A DNA stretch of 64,000 nt from assembly GCF_902686445.1 (NCBI RefSeq), contig NC_062232.1:31516954-31580953 (forward strand), in the 5' to 3' direction. This DNA is from Sciurus carolinensis (taxonomy: Eukaryota > Chordata > Mammalia > Rodentia > Sciuridae). Shown piece by piece: positions 11,782 to 24,139 of the stretch; the stretch's first letter is position 1, and each line of letters begins with the position of its first letter. Below the pieces are notes generated by a model that made no database searches, was not told where the DNA came from, and saw only the letters and a list, made by a program, of their open reading frames with translations. The position numbers and the translations under genes were made by a program.

Positions 11782-12850
11782 CATGTATTACATATTTTAA
11801 CAAATATTATAACAGAAGATTATATTGAATAAAATATTAATGTATTATAAAACTTCTCCATGTTATCTGCTCTTTCTAGTTTATGTTAATGGTTCATAAT
11901 ATTTTATCAACTTGATGTAATATTTATTTAACCATTACCCCATTTGCTTATTGTTTCCAATTTTATCTGTTATAAAATACAGACATAATGAATACCAAAA
12001 AAGAAAAAATGAAATCTCTAGGCTCAGATGACTTCACTGGTGAATTCTACCAAATCTTTAAAGAAGAAATAACATCAGTTCTATAGAATCTCTTTCACAA
12101 AGTAGAAGTGGAAAAAACATGTTCCAAGTTATTCTACAAGGTCAGCATTAATCTGATGACAAAACTACCCAAAGACATTACATGAAAATAGAACTATGGA
12201 AAGATATCTATCAAGAACACATATGCAAAAGGCTTCTGCAAAACACCACCAATGAAACCCAGCAATACAAAAATAAGAACATACCAGTATCAAATGGTAT
12301 ACATCCTGAGGATGTAGGGCTGGCTTAATATTAAAAAATCAATCAATCAATGTAATCTACAACGTTAATGATCTGAACAAGTAAATACACATGACCATAT
12401 CGACTGATATAGGAAAAACGTTTTATAAAATGTAATATCCAATCATAATGACAAAAACTCATACGAAGTAGGAAGAGAAGAGGACTTCTCAACCTGATGA
12501 AAGGGATCTACAGAAAACCTACAATTGGTATCATACTTCATGGTGAAAGACTGAGGCACTTTCCCCTAAGATGGGAATAACACAATGACAACCACTTTCA
12601 CTACTCATATTCAGCATTACACTGGGGTCCCAGCCAGCATGATAACATGAGAAAGAGAAATAAAAGACATGAAGATTGGAAAGGAATCAATAATCCTGTC
12701 CTTACTTATGAAAGACATGATTGTCTATGCAAACAATCCTAAAGAATGTATAAAATAACACCTGAAATGAAAAGTTACAAAGTCAAAACATGAAAATCAA
12801 CTGATTTCTATATGCTAGCAATGAACAAGTAGAGTGGATTTCATACACAT

Positions 12851-12851
<1 letters not shown>

Positions 12852-12884
<33 letters not shown>
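12852..12884 (+). repeat. (CA)n microsatellite
   Basis: About 16 uninterrupted CA units inside the L1 fragment. Likely to vary in length between individuals. Confidence 0.95.
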
Positions 12885-12886
<2 letters not shown>

Positions 12887-13101
12887 CTAATAGTGCCAGA
12901 AAACATTATAGTCATAAATCTAACAAAACATGTACTAGATACACCAAAAACTACAAAATGCTGATGAAAGAAATCAAATAAGATCTAAGTAAAAGGAGAG
13001 CTATATTGTGTTCATCGATTGGAAGATTCAAATAGTAAAAATGTCAATTTTCTGCACATTTACCAATAGATTTAAAATAATTCTAATCAGAATCTGAGCA
13101 G

Positions 13102-13252
13102 GGTGGCTGGGGTTGTGGCTCAGTGGTAGAGCATTTGCCAAGGATGTGGGAGGCATTGGGTTCGATCCTCAGCACCACATAAAAATAAATAAATAAAACA
13201 AAGGTATTTTTTAAAAGTACTTAAGCATGTAAATGACATTTATTAAAAAATG
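13102..13252 (+). mobile_element. ID SINE with long tail in L1
   Basis: A box TGGCTCAGTGGTAGAGC, B box GGTTCGATCC, tail AATAAATAAATAAAACAAAGG. AATCTGAGCAG is exact at 13091-13101 and 13253-13263. Confidence 0.92.
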
Positions 13253-14269
13253 AATCTGAGCAGAAATGTTTTGTAGATAGACAAACTCAATTCTAAAATT
13301 TATATGTAATTTATAACCAAAACAATTTTGGAATAAAACAAAGTTGGAAGAATCACACTATCCAATTTTAAGACTTATTACAAAACTACAGTGATCAAGA
13401 CATTATTGGTATTGGCAAGAGGCTGGGTACATGGATCAATGAATCAGAATAAAGAACCAGAAACAGATCTACATAAAAACTGCCCATTAATTTTTGAAAA
13501 AGTTGTAAGGGCAACTCAGTGGAGTTTATTACATGTCACGTATACCTCAAGTATAAAACTGTTTTTAAAAACCCCTGTGGGTTCTCCTCACATTTTTTTT
13601 ATTCCAAGAATTTCAGGAATGTTAAATGCATGAAGAGGGGCCTTTGGGATTCACAGAAATGGAAAATTATTTGGGACTTTGCAGATGTTCATCCAAGTTT
13701 CTTGTTCCAAATTTAGAAACTAGATGAAAAATATTCTGTTACTTACTCCTCACATAATCAGTATCCTTATTAAACAGTCAGCATTGAATTTAACATTAAG
13801 TCCTAAAGAAAAATAACATATGATAATATAAAATATTTCAGACTTAACCACTGATTACAAATGAATTCAAAGAAAAAATCAAGGTCAAAGCAAATCTCTT
13901 ATGTATCAGTAGTACCAAGAACACTAAAGCCCTTTGATATGGGGCCTAAATGATGCAAGTTCCTTGAAATGAAAAGACATTAGGATACTTGAGGGTAGAA
14001 TGTAGGCAGTGGAAGATTTTTAAGGGAGCCCTAACAACCAGACTAGTTTGGAAAAGCATGGTGGGAGACACCCACGTTCACTTGAACTTACCGTAAATGA
14101 TCTGCCTCAAATTGCTAGTGGCCAGTGGTTACTTAACAGTCATGGCTAGCAATTTGTGGATGTGTGTCACATAAAGTCCAGTAAGAGAAACAGAGAAAAT
14201 GGCTAGTCAGCCCTCTCCAAGGATCAGAAATGTGTGTAAGTTGCTTTGGGGGGAATAATAACCATACCT

Positions 14270-14390
14270 TATATTTGCACTGTACATTACAAATCACCTC
14301 CCTATGAGAGCAGGTGACTTTGCTCATATTTGACAGATGAAAACAGAAGGTGGCCAATTTCATCCAGCTAGCAAGTGAATAACAATGTTG
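14270..14390 (-). mobile_element. MIR-like remnant
   Basis: The run GACAGATGAAAACAGAAGG..CAGCTAGCAAGTG matches the conserved mammalian MIR core wording in degenerate form. Confidence 0.45.
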
Positions 14391-14463
14391 AGCATCTCGC
14401 TATGTGTCTTCTTTGGTTTAAGTGTCTGTCCAAACTTTTGCCTGCCTTAAAAATTGGATTGCT

Positions 14464-14568
14464 TGGGTTGGGGTTGTGGCTCAGTGGTAGAGCACTTGTC
14501 TAGCATGTGTGAGGTACTGGGTTCGATTCTCAGCACCACATATCAATAAATAAATAAAATAAAGGTAA
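14464..14568 (+). mobile_element. ID SINE with near-exact target duplication
   Basis: GTTGTGGCTCAGTGGTAGAG and GGTTCGATTC boxes with an AATAAATAAATAAAATAAAGG tail. AAAAATTGGATTGCT / AAAAATTAGATTGCT flank it with one difference. Confidence 0.92.
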
Positions 14569-14583
14569 AAAAATTAGATTGCT

Positions 14584-14915
14584 AGTTTTCTTGTTATTAA
14601 CTTTAGAGAGTTCTTTATATATTGTGGGAAAAGTCCTTGATCAGATATGTCATTTACAAATATTTTCTCCAGTCTGTGGTTTGTCTCTTCATTCTCTTAA
14701 CAGTATGTTTTGAAGAGCAAAAGTTTTAAATTTGGATGAAGTACAATTGATCAATTACACATTTCACCGACCATGTTTTGGATGTCATATCTAAGATATC
14801 TTTGCCTAACTTAAGCTCACAAAATTCTCTCTCATGTTATCCTCAAGAAGTGTTATACTTATAGGTTTATATTTAGGTCTGTGATCAATTTTGAGTTAAT
14901 TTTCATTTAATAAAG
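14584..14915 (-). mobile_element. L1 ORF2 fragment, antisense
   Basis: Plus-strand wording such as ATTTACAAATATTTTCTCC, GGATGTCATATCTAAG and GTCTGTGATCAATTTTGAG is the reverse of the L1 ORF2 3' part. Heavily diverged. Confidence 0.65.
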
Positions 14916-14930
14916 TAATTGCCTTTGGTT

Positions 14931-16590
14931 AAGGATGAGAGAGAGAAGTCTGGAGAGTAGGGAAGGGAGGAGGCAATAATACCAGAAAGCACTGGGAAAT
15001 GAATCTTGGATATTTCCAAGGCTGCAGCTTGACTCAGTTTTATGGACTTTCAACGAACATAGGCATGCCATATTCTATAGATAAACTGCCTAATGCACTT
15101 GAATAGCTAACCAGAGGTCCAACATTTAATCAGAATGCACTCAGAAAACATTCTAGGAAATTAAACGCATATGTCTAATATGTCCTCCCAAATCAGCCCA
15201 GTAGTGGATTACCTGCTAAGTGGACCACCATCATTTCCTCCCACTCTGCACATGCAAATCACTCCTCCCATGAAGAGTAGAATCTGCACTACCACCACCA
15301 GCCTAAATCTGGGCCTACCTTGTGATTTATTTTAAATAATGAATTCAAGAAGAGTAATGCTGTGACAGTTCTGGGTTTATGCCTTAAACATCTTGGCAGC
15401 TTTGGCTTTTATCTACTGGGAAGCTAACTTCATGGAAAGATGTCCATTTACCCTAATGGACAGATATAGAAAATATAGACAATGGAGACTACCAAAAATT
15501 GGAGAGAGAAGCCTGGCCATCCCAGCCATTCAGTCATAGAAGATGAAGTAAGTGCCAAACATGTGAGTGGAGCCATCTTGGATCCTGCAGCCCCAAATGA
15601 ACCACCATGACCAATGATACCACAGGGATCAGAAATGAGCTGTTGCCACACAGCCCTGGCCAAACTATGGAATCATGAGCAAATATATAGTTGCTTATTT
15701 GAATCACTAAATTTTGGGGTAGTTTCTTATACAACAATACATAGGTGAAATAATTTCCAAGTTTGCATGATAGAAGCTCCTCTTACAGTTCACTGACCAA
15801 CCCAGATAGCTCTACTCAGCAGGAATCAATTTACCAATAGAAAGAACTTCAGATGGGAAACCCAAATCTTGAGTTAAGTTCCAGCTTAGTCATTGTTTAT
15901 GTGAGTTCCCTGCAAAACAGGTCCCAAGATAATGTATAAGAAGTTCATTTTGGAGGTGAGAACAGGAAACACATTAATGGATTGGAGAAGAGAGACAGAG
16001 ATGGAAGGAAAAGCAATACGGTCGCTGCTTACTGGGCAATTGCTGTGGGTCATCTTACTAGAGACTCTTCTTCCCTCTCTTACAGCCAACCACCACCCTT
16101 GTGTAACTTCTTTCTCCATTAAGGATACTCTTAAATGTGTATTTTAACTTGATTTCATCCACAAAAATATGGCAGTAAAGTGGGTAGAGTGGTCAGTTGA
16201 TTCCTGCCAGACATGAACTCTTGGAGTCAGCCTTGCTTCCATAGCTGCTTCATGTAAGACAATGTTCCACACTCTAGCCCAACTCTTCTGCACAAGAGCT
16301 CAAAAGGAAGGCTCTAGGCAGAGTGGATAGCACCCACAATCCACAGGCACAATAATTAGCAAAGAAAATGAAGGCAGCCTGTGACTCGTGAAATTTAATT
16401 GTGACCATATTTTACAGAGCTAACAAAAATAAAGTTAAAAGGATAACTTTATAAATGAGGGCATTACTCTGGTCCAAGGGAAAAAGAATATTTTTCCAAT
16501 TTAGTCTCCTTCTATCCTTTAATATTATGAAGGGTCAAAATATGACCCTTCCCATTGCATAGAGTTGAGAGAGAGAAGAAACAGGAAAAA
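14931..16590. other. Tract without a recognised feature
   Basis: Unique-looking sequence with short frames only (for example 15448-15663 -, 15886-16119 -). No splice-flanked exon or repeat that I can defend. Confidence 0.45.
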
Positions 16591-16601
16591 GACAGGCACC
16601 T

Positions 16602-16793
16602 AGCTGGGTGTGGTGGCTCATGCCTCTAATCCCAGTTACTCAGGAGGCTGAGGCAGGAGGATCACAAGTTTGAGGTCAGTGTCAGCAACTTAGTGAGACT
16701 TTGCCTCAAAATAAAATAAATAAAAGGGTTGGGGACATAGCTCAGTGGTGGATGCTCCTGAGGTTTAATCCCCAGTTCTATACACACACCAAA
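16602..16793 (+). mobile_element. B1-dID composite SINE
   Basis: Full head, then AAAAGGGTTGGGGACATAGC ID half missing part of its middle (GGTGGATGCTCCTGAGG). AGGCACC flanks both ends. Confidence 0.9.
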
Positions 16794-16799
16794 AGGCAC

Positions 16800-17668
16800 C
16801 TTAATCTGAGGAGGTCAATTGAAAGCAGGGGTCCTCAATAGATGCCAATTCCTGTTCCCACTATGGGGCATCTCCAAAGACCTGGAGTTTGACTGTCTTC
16901 ATTCAACACAGACAGATAAAAAGAATTTGCCTTTGAAGTAAAACCAGACAGCAGAACAAAAGCAAATTTTTTGATGTGGCATATGGTCCTCCAAAGTTTG
17001 ATTTGTCCTCCACAGAGGTCACCTGGGACACACTGAAAATTCCCAAAAGGAAGGGAGGTTGCAGCAAGACCTTCAGCAGGACCTCAGGCCAAAGCAGAGG
17101 CTGCATGGCACCTGAGAGCCACAAGGCATGGGAGGGAGCTGCTGAGCTAGAGAAGATTTCTCTTTTGCACCATCTTCACATTTGGGGACCAACAAATTGC
17201 TTCTCTTTCCTAGCAAAGGAGATGATTTCACTTTTTCACACTTCTGTTCAGAAGGCAAAAGCAAATCAAGAATCCACTCATCTACATGAACTCTGGAGGC
17301 TTCATCTCCATTTAAACAAAGGCAGAACAAAGATCTAGGCAAAACTATTTCAAAGGTACACCTATGTTATGAAAATCTGTATAGTAGAACACTGAATATT
17401 AAAAACAGCATTTCTCAATGTAGTGCTAAGGGAATTTTGAGGGGACCAATTATTCATTGTGCAGGCCTGCCTCACACATTTTAAAGTGTTCAGCACCCTT
17501 AGCCTGGGCTCACTAAATGCCAGAAGGGCCCCTTCCCCATCATCATGATGACCAAAATCACCACCACATATTTCCAAGTGCCCTCTGGAAGACTGCTGAT
17601 GATGAAAGCTGCAGAACTTTCTTAAGCCCATTTAGGCCCTGTCCACACATACCTTTGTAAATACGTTT
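16800..17668. other. Tract without a recognised feature
   Basis: A 120-codon plus frame at 16976-17338 carries no domain I recognise, and a minus frame overlaps it. Neither has convincing support. Confidence 0.4.
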
Positions 17669-17748
17669 CAGTGTGTGTGATGCTGGGATGGACCCCTGGG
17701 CCTTATGCATGCTAGGCAAGTGCTCTACCATTGCACCACATCCCAACT
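17669..17748 (-). mobile_element. ID SINE, antisense
   Basis: Antisense of the ID head: ATGCATGCTAGGCAAGTGCT and CTACCATTGCACCACATCCC. The B-box area is diverged. Confidence 0.78.
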
Positions 17749-17829
17749 CATCTTTCTTCTCTATAGTCTAGTTAAACACATACAGTTCAGTGCACACATC
17801 TTAAGTATATACAGCTCAATGTGGATTTT

Positions 17830-17874
17830 TTTGGTGATGCTAGAGATTGAACCCAGGGTCTTGTGCATGCTGGG
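17830..17874 (-). mobile_element. Truncated ID SINE, antisense
   Basis: Only the B-box half remains (GATTGAACCCAGGGTC). TCAATGTGGATTT / TCAATGTGTATTT flank it. Confidence 0.72.
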
Positions 17875-18180
17875 TCAATGTGTATTTATATATGAAATCT
17901 CAGTACAGATCAAGATATAGAACACTTCCAGCACCAAGAAAATTCCCATGCGGCCCCTTCCGCTTGCTACACCCTCCCAAGACAACTGCTATTTTGACTT
18001 CTAACACGATGGGTTAGTTTTGCATGTTGTTCTTGAATTTCAACTCAATGGAAGCATCATGTGTACTCTTTTGTGTCTGAAGTCCTCCACTAAGCTTTAC
18101 GTGTGTGAGATTCATCATTGTTGCTGAGTATGGCAACACATTCCTTTCCACCTCTTATTTCTTTAAAATCATACATATCA

Positions 18181-18406
18181 CCAGACATGGAAGTGCACGC
18201 CTGTAATCCCAGCAACTTGGGAGGCTGAGATGAGAGGATCACTAGTTTAAGATTAGCTTCAGAAAGTTAGTGAAGCCCTAAGCAACTTAATGAGACACTG
18301 TTTCAAAATCAAAAATAATTAACTAAAAAGGGCTGGGGTTGTAGCTCAGTGGTTAAGCGCCTTGGGTTCAATTCCCAGTACTAAATAAATTAATTTAATT
18401 AAAATT
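18181..18406 (+). mobile_element. B1-dID composite SINE
   Basis: CACGCCTGTAATCCCAGCAA head and GGGCTGGGGTTGTAGCTCAG half, with the ID middle deleted (GTTAAGCGCCTTGGG). Flanks AAAATCATACATAT / AAAATCACACACAT. Confidence 0.92.
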
Positions 18407-18646
18407 AAAATCACACACATAGAAAAATGTCTAGACATTTATATCAAATGATTAATAGTCGCAACTTCAGAAAAAGGGAATGGAGTCAGGAGGAAAATGA
18501 GGGGTGAGCCTGCTTTAAACTTTTATGCCTCTGAATATTTTCACACTGAGCATGTTCTATTTTTATAATTTTTTTAAAGGCGCTGTTAAAGCACATTCAT
18601 CAAAAGAGAGTTTCAGCTTGCCTGAAACAGCAAAAGGGCCATTTTA

Positions 18647-18837
18647 TTGTGTTTTTGCAGTACTGGGGACTGAACTGAGGGTTGCTCTACCACTAAGCTC
18701 CATTGCCAAACCTTTTTATTTATTTTGAGACAAGTTCTCGCTAAATTGCCCAACTGGCCTCAAACTTGCAATCCTCCTGTCTCAATCTCCCAAGTCACTG
18801 GGATTACGGGTGTGCACTGCTGCACCCAACTCAAATG
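18647..18837 (-). mobile_element. B1-dID composite SINE, antisense
   Basis: Antisense GGGATTACGGGTGTGCACTG head and TACTGGGGACTGAACTGAGG ID half. CCATTTTA is present on both sides. Confidence 0.88.
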
Positions 18838-19262
18838 AACCATTTTAAAGATAAGCATAACTATTCAGATCACAGGGTCAAAAGAAGCAAATTATAACAT
18901 AAGAGTTCTGTTTTCTTCCCCAAATGAAGTATAAAAATGGAGGTTGTCAGTTGTCTCATCTATTTCTGTTGAAAATCTAGGTCTGGGTGGTTTTCTCATC
19001 CCTCACTCCCCTCTGTGGCCCTCACCCACAACACTCAGTGATACCAAGACTTTCAAACTATGTGACAACACAGCAGTTACAAACCCTCTGAGAGGAAACA
19101 AGGAAAAGTGTTCACATGCAGGCCCAAAGTTGTGACAATGCTAGCCCTGAGAAAAATGGCAAAGGAGAAGTTCTGGAATTACAGGGAGTGAGTTGAACTC
19201 TGAGAAGCAAGAGCAGTTCCTCTGTGCTGAGAGTCACAACTTCCAATCTAAATGCTTACAGA

Positions 19263-19475
19263 AGCTGGGTGCAGTGGCTCAGGACTGTAATCTGAGCATC
19301 TCGGAAGGCTAAGGCAGGAGGATCTCGAGTTCAAAGCCAGCCTCAGCAACTTAGGGAGAATCTCAGCAACTAGTGAGACCCTGTCTTTAAATAAAATATA
19401 AAAATGGGCTGGGGATGTGGTTCATGGTTAAGTACCCCTGGGTTCAATCCCCAGTACCAATAAATAAATACATAG
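19263..19475 (+). mobile_element. B1-dID composite SINE
   Basis: AAGCTGGGTGCAGTGGCTCA start, CGAGTTCAAAGCCAGCCTC, then GGGATGTGGTTCATGG ID half and AATAAATAAATACATA tail. Confidence 0.9.
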
Positions 19476-19995
19476 TACATACACACTTCCAGGGGCTTTC
19501 CCATGGAGAGAAGGCTTACTCCCTGTGAGCTAGGACACCAGCAAAAGCCATTCGGACTTGGCTGGCCTGGAAAGATGAGTCTGGGATTTGGATTAGGAAA
19601 TTTTCAGAGGAGAGGAGAGTATTCTGAAAGGAAGAAATGTGCAGAGGAGGAGAGGGAAATACCCCAAGGTTATTCCCCAGCTTTCTTCATATTTTAATAT
19701 ACAGAAACACATTTTAAAGAACATATGTTTGTAACAGTCAAAAGTTGGTGGCTTTCAACTTAAGGAAACTTTCCTTAAGCAAGTATGCACATAAACTGCT
19801 TGGAGGGACAGATGTAGGACAGATGATTCCACCCAAAGATTGCCTCACTTTGAGCATGCAGTAGTGACTGCCACACTAAATAGTTTGATAAATTCAATGT
19901 CATATTCCCGAATGTCCTCTTCTGAAATTAAAAACAGTTCTCATTAAAAACAACAAACACGAAACACTAGTCTAATGAGATGCTCTGAGAAAATG

Positions 19996-20187
19996 ATGTG
20001 GTTCTCATACTTGAGTGTACATCAGAATCAGTCAGAGAGTTGATTAAAACAGATTACTGGGTCCAATTTCCCCTATGCCCTACTTCTGATTCAGTAGCTT
20101 TACGATGAGGCTTGGAAATTTTTATATCTAATATGTTCCCAGGTGATGCTGCTACTGGTCTGGGGACCATACTTTGAGTTTCTGTGG
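19996..20187 (+). mobile_element. MER5A-like hAT-Charlie remnant
   Basis: Matches the remembered MER5A line: GTGGTTCTCATACTTGAG, ACATCAGAATCAGTC, TCTGATTCAGTAGC, CCCAGGTGATGCTGCTACTG and GGGGACCATACTTTGAG. Non-autonomous and old. Confidence 0.8.
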
Positions 20188-20189
20188 TC

Positions 20190-20385
20190 CTCAGCCAGGG
20201 TCAGTGGTGCATGCCTGTAATCCCAGCAACTTGGGAGGCTGAGGCAGGAGGAACACAAATTCAAAGCCAGCCTCTGCATCTTAGCAAGATCCTGTCTCAA
20301 AATAAAAAATAAAAAGGGCTGGGAATGTGGCTCAGTGGCAAAGCACCCCTGGGTTCAATCCCTGGTACCAAAGGAAAAAAAAGGG
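20190..20385 (+). mobile_element. B1-dID composite SINE
   Basis: Inserted at the 3' end of the MER5A copy. Contains GCATGCCTGTAATCCCAGCA, CTGGGAATGTGGCTCAGTGG and GGTTCAATCCCTGG, and ends in an A/G-rich tail. Confidence 0.9.
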
Positions 20386-20521
20386 GAGAAAGAGAAAGAG
20401 AGAGAAAAAGTTTGATCGAGTCTATGATCCTCCCTATTCCTCCCTGTCCTGTCTTGTCTCAGTTACAAGATACAGCAGCATATGAATGACTACAAGCAGT
20501 TGTACAATAAAGACACCTATA

Positions 20522-20884
20522 ACCCAGTGTCTTTAGCCATTTTGTCTTGCTGTAGTAAGACACCTGAGCCTGGGCAATTTATAAAGGAAAGAGACTTATT
20601 TGGGCTCATGGTTCTGGAGTCCGGGAAGGTCAAGATTGGACAACCAGATCTGGTATGGGCCTCATGGTGCTATAAACTCAGAGTGAGGAGGGGAAGGACA
20701 AGTGGTGGGCATACACAGAGACAAAACAGCCTCTCTATAATAACTCGCTCCCTCCATGACTAATCAATCTTGTGAGAGCAAGAACTCACATGAGAAAGGC
20801 ATCAATCCTTCCCAATAACCTAATCACCTCTTAAAGGTCTCACCTCCCAACATCACCACATTGGCAATCAAATTTCAACATGAG
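20522..20884 (-). mobile_element. MaLR-type LTR (MST/MLT1-like), antisense
   Basis: Plus-strand wording is the usual reversed MaLR LTR: GACACCTGAGCCTGGGCAAT, TTATAAAGG, GGTCTCACCTCCCAACATC. It resumes after the SINE at 21247-21290 (TTTTGGAGGAGACAAAC). Confidence 0.75.
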
Positions 20885-21246
<362 letters not shown>

Positions 21247-21874
21247 TTCAACATGAGTTTTGGAGGAGACAAACAATATTTATAGCACCCAGCATTTCCC
21301 TTCGTCATGCATCATCTGCCCACAGGACATCTATGAACCTCCCTGGGAAGTGATGCTTCAAGGAAGTGGGTAGGAGGCCATGGAGGGCTGTGGGCCACGT
21401 ATCAGAATCCTGGCAGTGGAAGCAGATCTGGTGGGACCAGAGCCTATTTCCAGAAATCCAGGCAGCATCAAGGAAATTTGTCAGCAGGCAGCAAAGGCCA
21501 GTCCATTTGCAACTTGGATTAAGACACTGGGTCTTAGCCAGTGATCGGCAAGAATAAAACAGGGACCTAGTTTCTAGAGGGTTTAAGATCTCCAGATGTT
21601 AAAAGCCTCAAACCTAGAGAATGAGACACCCAGCTACGTGCCCCACAAATTAACAGTACATTCTATAATGTTAGTTACAGCATGCTGGCCCGGACCTCCA
21701 ACATGAGTCCTCAGCTGAGCTGCACAGTGGGGAAGAAGCAATTCCAAACACCTAGGCCTTCTGTTAAAAGGTCAGTTCTGATTTCATAGGTCTAAGATGG
21801 TGTTCAAAATTCTACACTTTTGTAAAGCTTTCAGGTGAGGCCAGTTCTGGAATCACACTTTCAGTAACAAGGCC

Positions 21875-22095
21875 TTAGGTTAGAGGTTGGCAGAATATTT
21901 CTGTAAAGAAAAGGGATTTTTTTTTAGCTTTATAGGCCATATGGTCTCTGTCACAACTACTCAATTCTATTATATCACCAAGTAGCCATAGGCAATACTC
22001 AAATGAATAAACACAGCTGTGTTCCTATGACAAGGAAATTTGAATTTTATATAATTTTCATGTGTCACAAAACATTATTCTTCCCTCGAGTTTTT
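21875..22095 (+). mobile_element. Old hAT-like DNA transposon remnant
   Basis: TTTCTGTAAAG..GCTTTATAGGCCATATGGTC, then GTCACAACTACTCAATTCT and AGCCATAGGCAATAC match a common mammalian non-autonomous DNA element. I cannot name the subfamily with confidence. Confidence 0.55.
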
Positions 22096-22156
22096 CAACC
22101 ACTTAATTTTTAAAAAAACATTCTTAGCTTAACTGATCATATAAAAGCAGAAGGTG

Positions 22157-22372
22157 GAGCTGGGTGTGGTGGCACATGCCTGTAGTCATGGAGACTAGGG
22201 AGGCAGAGGTAGGAGGATTGCATGTTTGAGGTCAGCCTCATCAACTTAGTGAGGCCATAAGCAACTTAGGGAGATCCTGTCTCAAAATTTAGAAAAAAAA
22301 TAGCTGGGGATGTGGCTCAGTGGTTAAGCACCCGTGGGTTCAATCCCTGGTACTCCCTCCCCCCAAAAAAAC
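22157..22372 (+). mobile_element. B1-dID composite SINE
   Basis: AGCTGGGTGTGGTGGCACAT start and GGGGATGTGGCTCAGTGGTT second half. The tail contains a C run (CTCCCTCCCCCC). Confidence 0.9.
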
Positions 22373-22379
22373 CCCAACA

Positions 22380-23265
22380 GCAATAATGAAAAACAGATGG
22401 AGGAAAAATCTGGACTAATTTGCAGACCCCACACCCCCAGATTACTATTACCCCAGATTACTATTCCCTATCCCAGATCTACCAAATCAAAACCCAGAAG
22501 TGGGACCTGGGAAACCTTATTTTATTAGACTCCCCAGATGACCCTATTTTTGCCCATGGCTGGGTTAGGAACCATATACCTACCAAACTCCCAAAAGGCA
22601 AGAAGTCCCCTTTACATGTTAGCAGCTCATTTTTCCTGATTTGCCAATTTGTGGAGCTTGGGGGGCTTAATGTGAAGGGTTGGGGGTGCTCCCAACCTCC
22701 CCACAAGTTTCACTCTCACCCTTTCCCAAGGAGCCACTTCCTCCCCAACCCCATTGGCATTGAATTCTGATGTGAAGATGTGTAGTCCTTCTGTCTCTAG
22801 TGGTTGCTCAGCTCTGGCGATTCTCAGCACTAGGACAGGGTCTGGTTAGAAAGGCAGGGAAACCCTGATCACACTAGCCTAGTTTTCTTAATAGGCAGAG
22901 GTTATTAATTAGGTACATCTTAGCTGCAGGGAAAATCCATGCAAAGGCCCCTGGTACCAAGCCATCTGAAAATGTGCTTTGCTGTTACTACAGGCAGGGC
23001 TGCACTCCCAGAAGGAGGACTTAGGAGGAGATGAAGTCAAAGTCCCCTAAAGAGTTGGTTTTGTTTTTGAGTTAGGGAAGGAAGGAGAAACCTAAAGGCT
23101 GTATGTGCTTATCTCTGGAATGTGGGGGACTTAGGAAAGGAAGTCTAGCAGATTCAGTGATGAAGCCAAAGCCAACAGGAAAAGGGAGAGAAAGGGAAGT
23201 GAGACATTGTGTGGCAGTGATAAACAGGCAAGCCACCCAGTCTTGGCAGAGGGTTGAACTCCAGT
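22380..23265. other. Tract without a recognised feature
   Basis: Moderately GC-rich. Overlapping short frames on both strands (for example 22420-22770 +) show no motif. A small tandem CCCCAGATTACTATT duplication is at 22435-22467. Confidence 0.45.
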
Positions 23266-23271
23266 CATTAG

Positions 23272-23405
23272 ACCAGCGCTTCTCAAATTTCACTGTGTCT
23301 AAGAATCATCAGCAGGATCTTGTTAAAATGAAGATGCTGATTCAGTAGGCCTTGGGTGGGGACTGAGTTTCTGCATTTCTGACTTGGTACCAGGTGACCC
23401 AAGGG
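23272..23405 (+). mobile_element. Second MER5A-like remnant
   Basis: GCTTCTCAAATTTCACTGTG, AAGAATCATCAGCAGGATC, GATTCAGTAGGCCTTGGG and CTGCATTTCTGAC, with internal deletions relative to the 19996 copy. Confidence 0.72.
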
Positions 23406-23471
23406 TACAGGATTCTGCTGACATGCAAGCACAGCTTTTCATTCTGTTCTCCTTTTAAATAGTCACAGGCT

Positions 23472-23701
23472 GGTGGAGTGTGGCTGGCAGGGTGTGGTGG
23501 TGCACGCCTGTAATCCCAGTGGCTCAGGAGGCTGAAACGGGAGGATGGTGAGTTCAAAGCCAGCCTCAGCAACTTAGCGAGGCCTTAAGCAACTCAGCAA
23601 GACCCTGTCTCTAAATAAAAACTGAAAAGGGCTGGAAATGTGGCTCAGTGGTTAACAGCCCTGGGTTCAATCCCCAGTACCAAAACAAATAAATAAATAA
23701 G
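23472..23701 (+). mobile_element. B1-dID composite SINE with 12-bp target duplication
   Basis: TAGTCACAGGCT flanks it exactly (23460-23471 and 23702-23713). Has both halves and an AATAAATAAATAA tail. Confidence 0.93.
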
Positions 23702-24139
23702 TAGTCACAGGCTACAAAGAGCCTGGGGCCAAACCACTGACATTCAGGACTGCATATATGGTTGTTCAGGGAGGTCCTTACACCACAAAAGCCACTGTCA
23801 CACCCACCAAAAGAGCAAGCAGGGTCCCAATTCTAATTTGCCCTCCCACTCTCCAAATCTTGAGTTCCGGACCTGCCTCTATCATTTTCTTAACTAGCCC
23901 AAAGTCTGTCTCCTGACCAAGCCTTTGTCCACTGAACTACTTGGGAACAGACATGGCATCCTTGTCTCATTCACTCAAAGGTGCACAGTAGGCTAGCAGG
24001 GGCCCTGAACCAGCAGTGAGAAGGGGCAATCACCATTGACTGACTCTTGCCAGTATTCCGCCATAGTGGGAAGAAAAGGTACCGCTTTGTTCCTCAAACC
24101 TTGAGTGGAAGCTATTAATGAGCAGGCACAAAATGATCA

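Larger units (their letters stand above)
11110..13560 (+). mobile_element. Decayed L1 ORF2 fragment, split by SINEs
   Basis: ORF2-like wording runs through the gaps between SINEs: GGAGGCATATATTAGAAAAG near 11168, the reverse-transcriptase part TCAGATGACTTCACTGG near 12027, and the 3' stretch ACAAAGTTGGAAGAATCACA near 13339 followed by CTACAGTGATCAAGAC. Stops and shifts are frequent, so it makes no protein. SINEs sit at 11317-11623, 11651-11781 and 13102-13252. Confidence 0.7.

Noticed and set aside
12852..12884. CRISPR-like or other short array
   Set aside because: Simple CA dinucleotide repeat in a vertebrate genome. None of the tandem repeats here has spacers.
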